Shown in pieces: positions 14,638-22,570 of a DNA stretch of 26,020 nt. The stretch's first letter is position 1; each line of letters starts with the position of its first letter. The DNA is from an uncultured Pseudomonadota bacterium (GTDB taxonomy: Bacteria; Pseudomonadota; Gammaproteobacteria; Burkholderiales; SG8-39): the NCBI GenBank assembly GCA_903864555.1, contig CAIPGJ010000037.1:1-26020 (forward strand), given 5' to 3'. The translations under genes and the position numbers were made by a program. A model generated the notes under the pieces. The model ran no database searches and was not told the DNA's origin. It saw nothing but the letters and a program-made list of their open reading frames with translations.

Positions 14638-15381
14638 CTAATTCATGTACATGCCGCCGTTGACATGCAGTGTCGTGCCGGTGATATAGGCGGCCTGCGG
14701 CGATGCCAGGTACAGCACGGCTGCGGCGATGTCTTCGGGACGTCCAAGGCGCCCGAGCGGAATCTGCTTGAGCAGTTCCTCGCGCTGTGTATCTGCCAGT
14801 GCGCGGGTCATGTCGGTATCGATGAACCCGGGAGCAATGCAGTTGACCGTGACATTTCGGCTGCCAATCTCGCGAGCCAGCGACCGCGTCAAGCCGGCAA
14901 TGCCAGCCTTGGCTGCCGAATAATTGATCTGACCGGCATTGCCCAGTGATCCGACTACGGAAGTGATATTGATGATGCGACCCTGCCTGGCCTTCATCAT
15001 GCCGCGCATGACGGCACGGGAAAGCCGGAACACCGATTTCAGGTTGGTGTCGATCACATCGTCCCACTCACCGTCCTTCATCCGCATGGCGAGATTGTCA
15101 CGGGTAATGCCGGCATTATTGACCAGGATAGCGACAGGCGCTTCCATGGTTTTTTCGACCTCCGCCACCAGGCCTGCAATCTGTGCTTCATCCCGGACAT
15201 CAAGCAGCCGCCCGAAACCGCCCAGAGGCCCCAGCAACTCGGCAACGCCCTGCGCGCCCGACTCCGATGTGGCAGTCCCAACCACCCGGGCACCATTCTC
15301 TGCCAGGGCCAGCGCAATTGCCCTGCCTATGCCACGTGAAGCCCCTGTAACCAGCGCAACCTGTTTGTCCAGCATGCTCAT
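14638..15381 (-). CDS. fabG: 3-oxoacyl-ACP reductase FabG
   Basis: NADPH-dependent reduction of 3-oxoacyl-ACP to 3-hydroxyacyl-ACP, the second step of each elongation cycle. It is a short-chain dehydrogenase of 247 residues with the cofactor loop TGASRGIG (12-19), NNAG (88-91), and the catalytic Ser141, Tyr154 and Lys158 (ITSVVGSLG and YSAAKAG). The ending TGTTLHVNGGMYMN is diagnostic of FabG within the large SDR family. The ATG overlaps the fabD stop by 4 bases. A gap of 95 bases separates it from acpP; it shows no clear terminator or promoter. Confidence 0.97.
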   Translation of the reverse strand: MSMLDKQVALVTGASRGIGRAIALALAENGARVVGTATSESGAQGVAELLGPLGGFGRLLDVRDEAQIAGLVAEVEKTMEAPVAILVNNAGITRDNLAMRMKDGEWDDVIDTNLKSVFRLSRAVMRGMMKARQGRIINITSVVGSLGNAGQINYSAAKAGIAGLTRSLAREIGSRNVTVNCIAPGFIDTDMTRALADTQREELLKQIPLGRLGRPEDIAAAVLYLASPQAAYITGTTLHVNGGMYMN

Positions 15382-16313
15382 GTCTTCGGGAAGTGCTGCA
15401 GGCCGGCATCAAGCCCTGCCCTGTCGGCCAGAGCCAGACCTTCGAGCCTGGCATCAATGCGCTTGGACTGGGGAGCCAGCACCTTGCCAGGACCACATTC
15501 GTACACATGGGTGACACCCGACTCTGCCATGGCCTTGATGCAGTCGGTCCACAGCACGGCATGATCGGCCTGCGCAACCAGCGCATCCTTGATGGCAGCA
15601 ACATCATTGCGTACCTGCGCATCGATGTTGTGGATGACCGGAATCCGCGGCAGCACGACCTCAATCGATGCCAGCACATCCTTCAGGCGCAACGCGGCCG
15701 GCGCCATCAGCGAAGAATGGAATGGTGCGCTGACCGGCAATGCGATGGCCCGCTTGGCACCACGCGCCTTGGCAGCCACGATGGCCCGCTGCACGGCAGC
15801 AGCATGGCCGGCAATGACGATCTGCCCCGGCGAATTGAAATTGACCGCTTCCACCACCTCACCTTGCGCCGCTTCGGCACAGGCATCCCTGACCGCCTGG
15901 TCATCCAGCCCGAGCAAGGCGGCCATGGCGCCGATCCCTGCCGGAACCGCTTCCTGCATGGCCTGGGCCCGCGCTCGCACCAGAGGCAGGGCTTGGGCAA
16001 AAGTGATCGCTCCTGCAGCCACCAGCGCGGTGTACTCACCCAGGCTGTGACCTGCAACAGTTTCCGGTTCACGCCCGCCCAGCTCAAGCCAGGCGCGATA
16101 GGCGGCATAGCCTACCGTCACCATTACTGGCTGGGTATTGACTGTCTTGTTGAGTTCTTCGGCAGGACCGTCTGCCACCAGCTTCGCGATGTCCTGTCCG
16201 AGCACATCGGAGGCCTCAGCAAGCACTTCACGAATCACCGGCAGGTCGCCATATGCCGCAAGCATGCCCGGGCTTTGCGAACCCTGGCCTGGAAACACCA
16301 TTGCCAACTTCAC
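15378..16313 (-). CDS. fabD: Malonyl-CoA:ACP transacylase FabD
   Basis: Moves malonyl from coenzyme A to ACP, supplying the extender for fatty acid synthesis. The 311 residues contain VFPGQGSQSPGM (6-17), the nucleophile Ser90 in GHSLGEYTAL and His199 in PVSAPFHSSLM. The start is GTG at 16313, chosen because AGGAGGT lies 6 bases upstream; an internal ATG at codon 5 would cut into the conserved VFPGQG motif's lead-in. It lies 15 bases after fabH and overlaps fabG. Confidence 0.97.
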   Translation of the reverse strand: MKLAMVFPGQGSQSPGMLAAYGDLPVIREVLAEASDVLGQDIAKLVADGPAEELNKTVNTQPVMVTVGYAAYRAWLELGGREPETVAGHSLGEYTALVAAGAITFAQALPLVRARAQAMQEAVPAGIGAMAALLGLDDQAVRDACAEAAQGEVVEAVNFNSPGQIVIAGHAAAVQRAIVAAKARGAKRAIALPVSAPFHSSLMAPAALRLKDVLASIEVVLPRIPVIHNIDAQVRNDVAAIKDALVAQADHAVLWTDCIKAMAESGVTHVYECGPGKVLAPQSKRIDARLEGLALADRAGLDAGLQHFPKT

Positions 16314-16319
16314 GACTTA

Positions 16320-16326
16320 ACCTCCT
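16320..16326 (-). promoter_or_regulatory. Near-perfect ribosome binding site of fabD
   Basis: AGGAGGT on the minus strand, 6 bases before the GTG at 16313. It fixes the non-ATG start and is the strongest Shine-Dalgarno sequence noticed in the window. Confidence 0.85.
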
Positions 16327-16328
16327 CT

Positions 16329-17291
16329 TTACATCTGAACCACAGCAGCGCCCCATGTGAAGCCGCCGCCGACACCCTGAAGCATCACCTTCTGCCCAGG
16401 TTTCACCCGGCCGTCACTGATGGCGCAATTCAGGGCCAGAGGGACCGACGCGGCGGAGGTATTGGCATGCCGGTCGACCGTCACCACCACCTTGGCCATG
16501 TCTATGCCGATCCGCAGGGCGGTTGCCTCCAGTATGCGGACATTGGCCTGGTGCGGTATCAACCAGTCTATGTCAGCAGCCTTGAGCCCACTCAGCTCCA
16601 GTACCTCTCGTCCGACCTCATCCAGTGCCTTGACAGCAAATTTGAACACGGCCTGTCCATTCATCTGCAGAAATGGTGATCCCACAACCTTCCCGCCACA
16701 GACACTCCCAGGCACCGAAAGTATTCCTGACTGGGATCCATCGGCATGCAGGGCGGTTGCCAGAATGCCGGGCCGCGAATCGGCCTTCAGCACGACTGCA
16801 CCGGCTCCATCTCCAAACAGCACCGCTGTCGTACGGTCGTTCCAGTCGAGAATGCGGGAGAAAACTTCCGCGCCCACTACCAGGGCGTGGCGACACTGGC
16901 CGGATTTGATGAACTTGTCGGCGATCGTGAGGGCGTAGACAAATCCACTGCACACCGCCTGGACATCAAATGCTGCCCCCCCCTTGGTGCCCAGCTTTGC
17001 CTGCAACAGGCAGGCAGTGCTGGGAAACACAAAATCGGGGGTGGAGGTTGCGACTATGATGAGATCGAGTTCGCCTGCCTGAACGCCGGCCGCGTGCAAT
17101 GCAGCACGGGATGCCTCAAATGCCAGATCGCTGGAACTCTGGCCTTCGGCCGCAATGTGACGCTCACGTATGCCGGTACGCGCCTGTATCCACTCGTCCG
17201 ACGTTTCCATCTTGCCGGCCAGATCGGCATTGGTAAGGACCTTCTCGGGCAGATAACTGCCTGTGCCCACGATGCGTGACCAGACTGTCAT
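16329..17291 (-). CDS. fabH: Beta-ketoacyl-ACP synthase III (FabH)
   Basis: Starts fatty acid synthesis by condensing acetyl-CoA with malonyl-ACP. The 320 residues carry the triad Cys114 ([11 protein letters not shown]), His247 ([10 protein letters not shown]) and Asn277 ([14 protein letters not shown]). [13 protein letters not shown] at the N-terminus and [13 protein letters not shown] at the C-terminus are standard. The ATG overlaps the plsX stop by 4 bases, as in many proteobacteria. Confidence 0.97.
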   Translation of the reverse strand: MTVWSRIVGTGSYLPEKVLTNADLAGKMETSDEWIQARTGIRERHIAAEGQSSSDLAFEASRAALHAAGVQAGELDLIIVATSTPDFVFPSTACLLQAKLGTKGGAAFDVQAVCSGFVYALTIADKFIKSGQCRHALVVGAEVFSRILDWNDRTTAVLFGDGAGAVVLKADSRPGILATALHADGSQSGILSVPGSVCGGKVVGSPFLQMNGQAVFKFAVKALDEVGREVLELSGLKAADIDWLIPHQANVRILEATALRIGIDMAKVVVTVDRHANTSAASVPLALNCAISDGRVKPGQKVMLQGVGGGFTWGAAVVQM

Positions 17292-18298
17292 GCAGCCTCC
17301 GCAGTCGAAAAACGGCTGGTTATCTTGCTCAGCACGTCGCTGTTAACCTCATCAAAGGCCCGTGCGATCGCCCGCGCAAATGAAAAACGGTCGGCAGATC
17401 CGTGGCTTTTGATGACGATGCCCTTCAATCCCAGCAGGGTGGCGCCATTGTAAAGACGCGGATCGAAACGGCTCTTGAAACGCTTCAGCACCGGCATGGC
17501 CACGATGGCTGCCAGGCGGGTAAGCAGAGTACGGCTGAATTCCTCACGCAAGGCATTGCTGAGCATATGGGCAATCCCTTCGGATGCCTTCAGTGCCACA
17601 TTGCCGACAAACCCGTCGCAGACAACGACATCGACCTTGCCCCGATATATATCATCGCCTTCAACATTGCCGATGAAATTGAGCCCACTGTTGCGAAGCA
17701 GCTCGGCACTGCGCTTGACCACCTCGTTACCCTTGATGGCCTCTTCCCCGATATTCAACAGTCCCACCGTAGGACGCTCCTTATGCTCCAGCGCGCCCAC
17801 CAGGGTTGCCCCCATCAGGCCGAACTGCAGCAGATGCTCGGCCTCGCAATCGACATTGGCTCCGAGATCCAGCATGTGGGTATGCCCCTTGATGGTGGGC
17901 AATATCGACACAATGGCGGGACGGTCTATGCCAGGCAGCATCTTGAGCACAAAACGGGAAATTGCCATCAGTGCACCGGTGTTGCCGGCGCTCACACAGG
18001 CATGCGCCTGACCATCCTTGACCAGGTCTATAGCCACCCGCATCGAGGAGTCCTTCTTGCCACGCATAGCCTGGGCAGGAGCATCATCCATGGCCACGAT
18101 CTCACTGGCATGACGCACAGCCACCCTGGAATCGCCGGTGGCCCCCAACTTGCCCAACTCCAACGCTATGACGTCGCGCAAGCCAACCAGGATGACCCGG
18201 GCTTCCGGGTAGTCATTGAGGAAATCCAGGGCAGCCGGCACTGTAACGTGCGGCCCATGGTCGCCTCCCATGCAATCGATCGCCACACAGAGACGCAT
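17288..18298 (-). CDS. plsX: Phosphate acyltransferase PlsX
   Basis: Makes acyl phosphate from acyl-ACP for glycerolipid synthesis by PlsY, linking the fatty acid cycle to membrane lipids; a peripheral membrane enzyme. From 18298 the protein is 336 residues and opens with [12 protein letters not shown], the family's conserved N-terminus. Later motifs are [17 protein letters not shown]-like [17 protein letters not shown], and [11 protein letters not shown]. An upstream in-frame ATG at 18346 would add 16 residues not typical of the family; AGAGGGG lies 13 bases before the chosen start, a little far. It follows rpmF by 89 bases and overlaps fabH. Confidence 0.95.
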   Translation of the reverse strand: MRLCVAIDCMGGDHGPHVTVPAALDFLNDYPEARVILVGLRDVIALELGKLGATGDSRVAVRHASEIVAMDDAPAQAMRGKKDSSMRVAIDLVKDGQAHACVSAGNTGALMAISRFVLKMLPGIDRPAIVSILPTIKGHTHMLDLGANVDCEAEHLLQFGLMGATLVGALEHKERPTVGLLNIGEEAIKGNEVVKRSAELLRNSGLNFIGNVEGDDIYRGKVDVVVCDGFVGNVALKASEGIAHMLSNALREEFSRTLLTRLAAIVAMPVLKRFKSRFDPRLYNGATLLGLKGIVIKSHGSADRFSFARAIARAFDEVNSDVLSKITSRFSTAEAA

Positions 18299-18387
18299 GG
18301 ATACGACCGCCCCTCTCGATTCAACTTCCATCAGGCTGATGCCCATGGCTGCGCTCGCTCGCGCACCGTCCAGGCATCGATCCGCTG

Positions 18388-18567
18388 TCAGTCGCCCTTG
18401 GTCTTGACAACCTTTTTGCCGCGGTAATAGCCGCTCGGGCTGATATGGTGGCGCAGGTGAACCTCCCCGGTGGTCGGTTCGACCGCCAGCGAAGGATTGG
18501 TCAGAAAATCGTGGGAGCGATGCATGCCACGCTTGGACGGGGACTTCTTGTTCTGCTGTACAGCCAT
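18388..18567 (-). CDS. rpmF: 50S ribosomal protein L32
   Basis: Ribosomal protein of the large subunit, 59 residues. The opening [19 protein letters not shown] and the later [17 protein letters not shown] closely match the proteobacterial L32. No cysteines are present, so this is the zinc-free form. AAGGAGT lies about 8 bases before the ATG. Its place between yceD and plsX is nearly universal in proteobacteria and couples ribosome and lipid gene expression. Confidence 0.97.
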   Translation of the reverse strand: MAVQQNKKSPSKRGMHRSHDFLTNPSLAVEPTTGEVHLRHHISPSGYYRGKKVVKTKGD

Positions 18568-18595
18568 TCGAAATACTCCTTGCTTGATTCCTGTA

Positions 18596-19111
18596 TTAGT
18601 CGGACGACTTGCGTCCGCCCTTCAATGCCGCCAGCACTTCAAACGGCGACGGCTTCCCTGTTCCTGACTTCAATTCCTGCCCGCCTTCGCAGCGGTCATG
18701 CCTTGGAATCATTGGCAAGGCGAGTATGACCTCATCCTCCACCATCGACTCCACATCCATGGTCTTGGATGCCACTACACGATCCACTTCGTCTTCCGCA
18801 GCCTCGATTTCCTCAAGGCTGCGCGCCAGTTCCAGCCTGCTGTCGATCTCCAAACACATGGTCATGGGCTTCATGCATCGCTGGCACACCAAGCCCAACT
18901 CCCCCGATGCCTGGACTTCCAGTTCCGGCCTGCCCCGCTCATTCACACCACCTGCAATCCGGTAGCCGATCACGTCGACTCTGCACTCCAGATCCGCCAA
19001 TCGTTTCAATCTGGCACCGAAGATGCTGCCAGTGAACTCGGACCGGGTTCTCGCGAACGCCAATCCGTCAATGGTGTTGCCGGTTTTTCCGGCCGGTGCA
19101 TCTAGCGACAT
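18596..19111 (-). CDS. yceD: YceD family protein (DUF177)
   Basis: A 171-residue protein of the YceD/DUF177 family, linked in E. coli and plants to 23S rRNA accumulation or processing; the mechanism is not settled. It has the family's central LVCQRCMKP (75-82) with a CxxC pair, an acidic stretch, then [16 protein letters not shown] and a C-terminal [11 protein letters not shown]. It lies 28 bases before rpmF, the usual partner. The ATG at 19111 follows only a few bases after the predicted transcription start of a strong promoter (19121-19150), so the mRNA may be nearly leaderless; no ribosome binding site is seen. Confidence 0.92.
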   Translation of the reverse strand: MSLDAPAGKTGNTIDGLAFARTRSEFTGSIFGARLKRLADLECRVDVIGYRIAGGVNERGRPELEVQASGELGLVCQRCMKPMTMCLEIDSRLELARSLEEIEAAEDEVDRVVASKTMDVESMVEDEVILALPMIPRHDRCEGGQELKSGTGKPSPFEVLAALKGGRKSSD

Positions 19112-19120
19112 AAACCGTGC

Positions 19121-19150
19121 ATGATATTATCGAAGGCTGACCTTTGTCAA
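19121..19150 (-). promoter_or_regulatory. Strong sigma-70-type promoter for yceD-rpmF-plsX-fab
   Basis: On the minus strand TTGACA (19150-19145) is a perfect -35 element, followed by an 18-base spacer and TATCAT (19126-19121), five of six matches to TATAAT. The start would fall near 19113-19115, just before the yceD ATG at 19111. It is the best promoter seen by eye in the window and may drive the long minus-strand gene series. Confidence 0.6.
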
Positions 19151-19249
19151 AATAAAGTTGATTTTCTTCAGGGCGTTACCTGCTGCTGGATGCAGCATAC
19201 CGGCCTTTCCGCCACCCCGGCTCCACCTAGATAACTGAAATCCTGAAAC

Positions 19250-19822
19250 ATGCTGGTCTTAGCTTCCACCTCCCCCTATCGTCGTGCCTTGCTGGAACGC
19301 CTGGGAATGCCGTTTTCCGTAGTCAAGCCGGATGCGGACGAGACGCCCCATTCCGGCGAGGCCCCGGACGCCCTGGCGCTGCGCCTTTCGTGCGACAAGG
19401 CCTTGTCCGCTGCCAGACATCATCCAGACGCCCTCATCATCGGTTCCGACCAGGTGGCCGTCCTGGATCAGCACATTCTGGGCAAGCCCGGCAATCACGC
19501 CAATGCCAGAATCCAATTGAAGCAACTTTCCGGGAGGACGGCACAATTCCTGACCGGACTGTGCGTGCACCATAGTGGAACCGGTCGCACCCTGTCCAGG
19601 CTGGTGCCATTTGAGGTGACTTTCCGGCAACTTGATGACCAAACTATAGAAAACTATCTGGCGCGGGAGCAACCCTACGATTGCGCCGCCAGCGCCAAGG
19701 CCGAGGCACTGGGCATTGCCCTCATCGCGCGCATGAAAGGTGATGATCCCAATGCATTGATCGGGCTGCCCCTGATTGCCCTGATCGACCTCCTGCTGGA
19801 GCACGGGCAGCGGGTGCTATGA
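19250..19822 (+). CDS. maf: Maf family nucleotide pyrophosphatase (YceF type)
   Basis: Hydrolyses modified nucleoside triphosphates to monophosphates; the YceF group prefers 7-methyl-GTP. The 190 residues open with LVLASTSPYRRALLERLG, the Maf substrate-binding loop, and carry IIGSDQVAVLD (64-74) with the catalytic Asp, SGRTAQFLTG, and YDCAASAKAEALG. The YDCAASAKAEALG form, rather than a dTTPase-like YxxKAGAYGIQG, points to the YceF group. No good ribosome binding site is seen before the ATG. It is divergent from yceD across 138 bases and overlaps the next gene by 4 bases. Confidence 0.93.
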   Translation: MLVLASTSPYRRALLERLGMPFSVVKPDADETPHSGEAPDALALRLSCDKALSAARHHPDALIIGSDQVAVLDQHILGKPGNHANARIQLKQLSGRTAQFLTGLCVHHSGTGRTLSRLVPFEVTFRQLDDQTIENYLAREQPYDCAASAKAEALGIALIARMKGDDPNALIGLPLIALIDLLLEHGQRVL

Positions 19823-20544
19823 CGCCAGCAAATCCGGCAACAGGCGCGCTCTTGCTGGTGCCGACCACGCTGGGAGATGCACCTCCCGAAGAGGCACTTC
19901 CCCTACCCGCCTTGATGCGATTGCGCTCACTGCGCTACATCATCGCGGAGAATCCGAAAACCGCACGCCAGTTCCTGAAACGAGCCGGCATGAATACCCC
20001 GATACAGGACATCAGGGTCGAGCGACTGGACGAACACACCCCAGAATCCGGCTTGCCAGCATTGCTGGCACCGATCCTGCACGGGCAGGACGGCGGCCTG
20101 CTCTCCGACGCCGGATGTCCAGTCGTTGCAGATCCAGGCGCACCGCTGATACGCTTGGCCCATCGCGCCGGCATAAGGGTGATCCCGCTTGTCGGTCCCT
20201 CCTCAATAGTGCTGGGGTTGATGGCCTCGGGCTTGGGTGGACAGCGTTTTGCCTTCCACGGCTATCTGCCGGTGGATGAAGCACCCTTGATTGCGCGCCT
20301 GCGAGTACTGGAGAAGGACGCTGGCAGGCTGGACCAGACACAGGTATTCATCGAAACGCCCTACCGGAATGACCGCATGCTGGCCATCATGCTTCGGTCT
20401 CTGAGCGAGACGACGCGTGTTTGCCTGGCTTGCGACCTGACCCTGCCGACAGAAACGGTGATATCGCGAACCGTGCGCGAGTGGCGAGCAGCGCCCACGC
20501 CGCCGCTGAAAGACCGCCCATGCGTATTCCTGCTCGGACTCTAA
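19819..20544 (+). CDS. RsmI-like SAM-dependent methyltransferase (tetrapyrrole methylase fold)
   Basis: A 241-residue protein of the tetrapyrrole methylase superfamily, related to RsmI, which 2'-O-methylates C1402 of 16S rRNA. It has LLSDAGCPVVADPGAPLI (about 94-111), matching the SDAGxPxxxDPG motif, and LVGPSSIVLGLMASGLG, the second cofactor-binding region. True RsmI usually opens with a GxLYVVxTPIGNLxDxT motif; here the equivalent is GALLLVPTTLGDA, so this is a paralogous group commonly placed next to maf in betaproteobacteria. Its substrate is unknown. Its ATG overlaps the maf stop as ATGA. It ends 11 bases from the convergent sppA, with no clear terminator between them. Confidence 0.88.
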   Translation: MTPANPATGALLLVPTTLGDAPPEEALPLPALMRLRSLRYIIAENPKTARQFLKRAGMNTPIQDIRVERLDEHTPESGLPALLAPILHGQDGGLLSDAGCPVVADPGAPLIRLAHRAGIRVIPLVGPSSIVLGLMASGLGGQRFAFHGYLPVDEAPLIARLRVLEKDAGRLDQTQVFIETPYRNDRMLAIMLRSLSETTRVCLACDLTLPTETVISRTVREWRAAPTPPLKDRPCVFLLGL

Positions 20545-20555
20545 ATACGGTCCAC

Positions 20556-21506
20556 TCAGCGCATTGACCAGGAAGAGCCGGCGCGCAGGCCCACACCCGA
20601 TAACCCGGACGCAACACCCGCGCCAAAACGTTTGGCAAAGCGTTCGGCGAAATTCTCCTTCTGGGTGTAGTCGACTATGGGCTCCGCCTTCACCACTTCA
20701 CGCGCAACATATTCGACACTGCCCAATGCATCGACAAGTCCGAGTTCCACGCTCTTCGCGCCGGTCCACATCAGGCCCGAGAAAATTTCCGGGCCATCCT
20801 TCAGGCGCTGGCCGCGGCCCTTGCGCACCACATCGATGAACTGCTGATGGATTTCTCCCAGCATGGACTGCGCGTGCTGCCGCTGCTTTTCATCCAATGG
20901 GGCAAACGGATCCAGAAAGGCCTTGTTCTCCCCTGAAGTCAGGGACCGTCTCTCCACGCCCAGTTTGTCCATGGCCCCGGTAAAGCCCCATCCGCTCATG
21001 ATCACGCCGATGGAGCCGACAATACTGGCCTTGTCGACGTAGATACGGTCGGTTGCAGCAGCGACGTAGTACCCGCCCGAGGCGCAGATATCCTCGACCA
21101 CGGCATAAATGGGGATGTTCGGATTGGCTGCACGCAGCCGTCGAATCTCGTCATGAATAACGCCAGCCTGAACCGGACTGCCACCCGGGGAGTTGATGCG
21201 CAGGATGATGCCCTGGGTATTCTTGTCCTTGAACGCATTCTGCAAAGCAGTGGTGATACGGTCAGCGCTCGCCTCACCCTTGGATTCAATGACGCCAGAC
21301 AGTTCTATCAGGGCGGTGTGCTTGCCTGACGCCAGACCGTCCGCATCGCCTCGCCAGTCAAGCGTCAAGACGATGATGAAGGCGACATAGCCAAATGCAA
21401 GAAGCTTGAAGAAGATGCCCCAGCGCCGCGTGCGCCGCTGCTCATGCAGCGCCTCAAGCGCAAGCTTCTCGAGAACCTTGCGCTCCCAGCTACCATCATC
21501 CGCCAT
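20556..21506 (-). CDS. sppA: Signal peptide peptidase SppA-type (S49 family)
   Basis: Inner-membrane serine protease that degrades cleaved signal peptides. The 316-residue short form has a basic N-terminus, one membrane segment (about 31-50), the stretch INSPGGSPVQAG (104-115), the nucleophile Ser143 in CASGGYYVAAATD and the likely general-base Lys195 in SGENKAFLDPF. Later comes VGSIGVIMSGWGF. This is a single-copy-domain SppA like that of Bacillus rather than the tandem E. coli form. AAGGA lies about 8 bases before the ATG. It follows the Rieske gene by 71 bases, a common arrangement in betaproteobacteria. Confidence 0.93.
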   Translation of the reverse strand: MADDGSWERKVLEKLALEALHEQRRTRRWGIFFKLLAFGYVAFIIVLTLDWRGDADGLASGKHTALIELSGVIESKGEASADRITTALQNAFKDKNTQGIILRINSPGGSPVQAGVIHDEIRRLRAANPNIPIYAVVEDICASGGYYVAAATDRIYVDKASIVGSIGVIMSGWGFTGAMDKLGVERRSLTSGENKAFLDPFAPLDEKQRQHAQSMLGEIHQQFIDVVRKGRGQRLKDGPEIFSGLMWTGAKSVELGLVDALGSVEYVAREVVKAEPIVDYTQKENFAERFAKRFGAGVASGLSGVGLRAGSSWSMR

Positions 21507-21577
21507 GCTTCATATCCTTAGAATGCCAGACGATGAAAACCGTCCATGGCTTGTGATTCTGACTATCGGATGCCCAC

Positions 21578-21925
21578 TCACGGTTGCCTGGCATAGACGC
21601 CACCGTCGCGCTCATGGACAGCAATCCTGAGCAGGCGCCTGCCCTTGCAGGGTCCGCCGACACAGTCTCCCGTATCGGGGAGAAAGACCGCTCCATGGTT
21701 CGAGCATATCAAATGCATGCCTTGGGCATCAAAAAAACGCCCAGGCTCCCAATCAAGCTCAGTTGGAACGTGCGGACATCGATCGAGATAGGCATGAACC
21801 CTTCCCTGATGCCGTATCGCGAAACCAATCGCCGCCGTGCCCTCATGCAGGATGTCAAAACGCACACCTGCTCCGGCGTTGGCCAACTCGGAACCGGAAC
21901 AGATCAGGCGTTCGATTTCAGCCAT
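21578..21925 (-). CDS. Small Rieske [2Fe-2S] protein
   Basis: Soluble ferredoxin-type Rieske protein, 115 residues. Cluster ligands are Cys50 and His52 (RCPHVP) and Cys74 and His77 (ICSNHGA), 21 residues between the pairs. No oxygenase catalytic domain or membrane anchor is present, so it is not a ring-hydroxylating oxygenase or cytochrome bc1 subunit; its redox partner is unknown. The start at 21925 is preferred over an upstream in-frame ATG at 22006 because it begins the Rieske fold and has GGAC just before it. It overlaps the phosphatase gene by 22 bases, so the two are probably translated from one message. Not a known function beyond electron transfer. Confidence 0.9.
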   Translation of the reverse strand: MAEIERLICSGSELANAGAGVRFDILHEGTAAIGFAIRHQGRVHAYLDRCPHVPTELDWEPGRFFDAQGMHLICSNHGAVFLPDTGDCVGGPCKGRRLLRIAVHERDGGVYARQP

Positions 21926-22560
21926 TCGTCCAGTTGTGCAGTATTGTCCATGCATGCCAGCGGATTGTGGGGGGTCAGCTTCTCGCGTGCATGCGCCCCA
22001 TGGCAAACGGCAAGCGACGCCACCCCGGCATTGGCTGCCATCTGCAGATCGTGGGAAGTGTCCCCGATCATCAGCGTGGAAGCGCGATGCACGCCAAACT
22101 CATCCATCAGTTCATGCAGCATGTCAGGTGCCGGTTTTGGGCTGCAGCGATCGGCGCAACGCGTGGCTGCAAAAAATGACTTGATCCCGGTTGCCTCGAG
22201 CGAGCGCTCCAGCCCGGCAGTGCTTTTGCCAGTGGCGATCCCGAGCAGATGCCCCCGTCGGGACAGCTCAGTAAGCATCTCGACAGTCCCGGGGAACAGC
22301 GGCACGTTCGCGCCATGCTTCAAGAAATGAAAACGGTAGCGTTCGGACATCCGTCCATAGTCGGCTTCAGCCAACTCCGGTACGGCATAGGACAGGGCAT
22401 CCTTCAAGCCCAGGCCGATGACATGGCTAGCCCTGACATGGTCCGGCACGGGCAAGCCCAGGTCAGCCGCAGATGCCTGTATGCATGACGCAATGATGGC
22501 CGTCGAATCCATCAGGGTGCCGTCCCAGTCGAATACCAGCAGCTCAAATCGCTTGTTCAT
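21904..22560 (-). CDS. HAD-family phosphatase, Gph-like (subfamily IA)
   Basis: A 218-residue phosphatase resembling phosphoglycolate phosphatase. Motif I is VFDWDGTLMDS with nucleophile Asp11 and Asp13; motif II is GIATGKS; motif III is the Lys of KPAPDML; motif IV is MIGDTSHDLQMA. The cap lies between residues 20 and 80, as in subfamily IA. The substrate is not certain from sequence: phosphoglycolate or another small phosphate is possible. AGGCGA lies about 9 bases before the ATG. It lies 10 bases after rluC and overlaps the Rieske gene. Confidence 0.92.
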   Translation of the reverse strand: MNKRFELLVFDWDGTLMDSTAIIASCIQASAADLGLPVPDHVRASHVIGLGLKDALSYAVPELAEADYGRMSERYRFHFLKHGANVPLFPGTVEMLTELSRRGHLLGIATGKSTAGLERSLEATGIKSFFAATRCADRCSPKPAPDMLHELMDEFGVHRASTLMIGDTSHDLQMAANAGVASLAVCHGAHAREKLTPHNPLACMDNTAQLDEWLKSNA

Positions 22561-22570
22561 CTGTTATCGC

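Noticed and set aside
15393..16679. A 428-codon open frame on the plus strand opposite fabD and fabH
   Set aside because: It is antisense to two well-recognised genes, has no family motifs, and its length is expected from GC-rich codon bias on the other strand.
19181..19197. TGCTGC/GCAGCA inverted repeat upstream of maf as an operator
   Set aside because: Only 6 bp, no second copy and no nearby regulator gene; likely chance.
20545..20555. A bidirectional terminator between the methylase and sppA
   Set aside because: The gap is 11 bases and no stem-loop with T-runs is seen across it.
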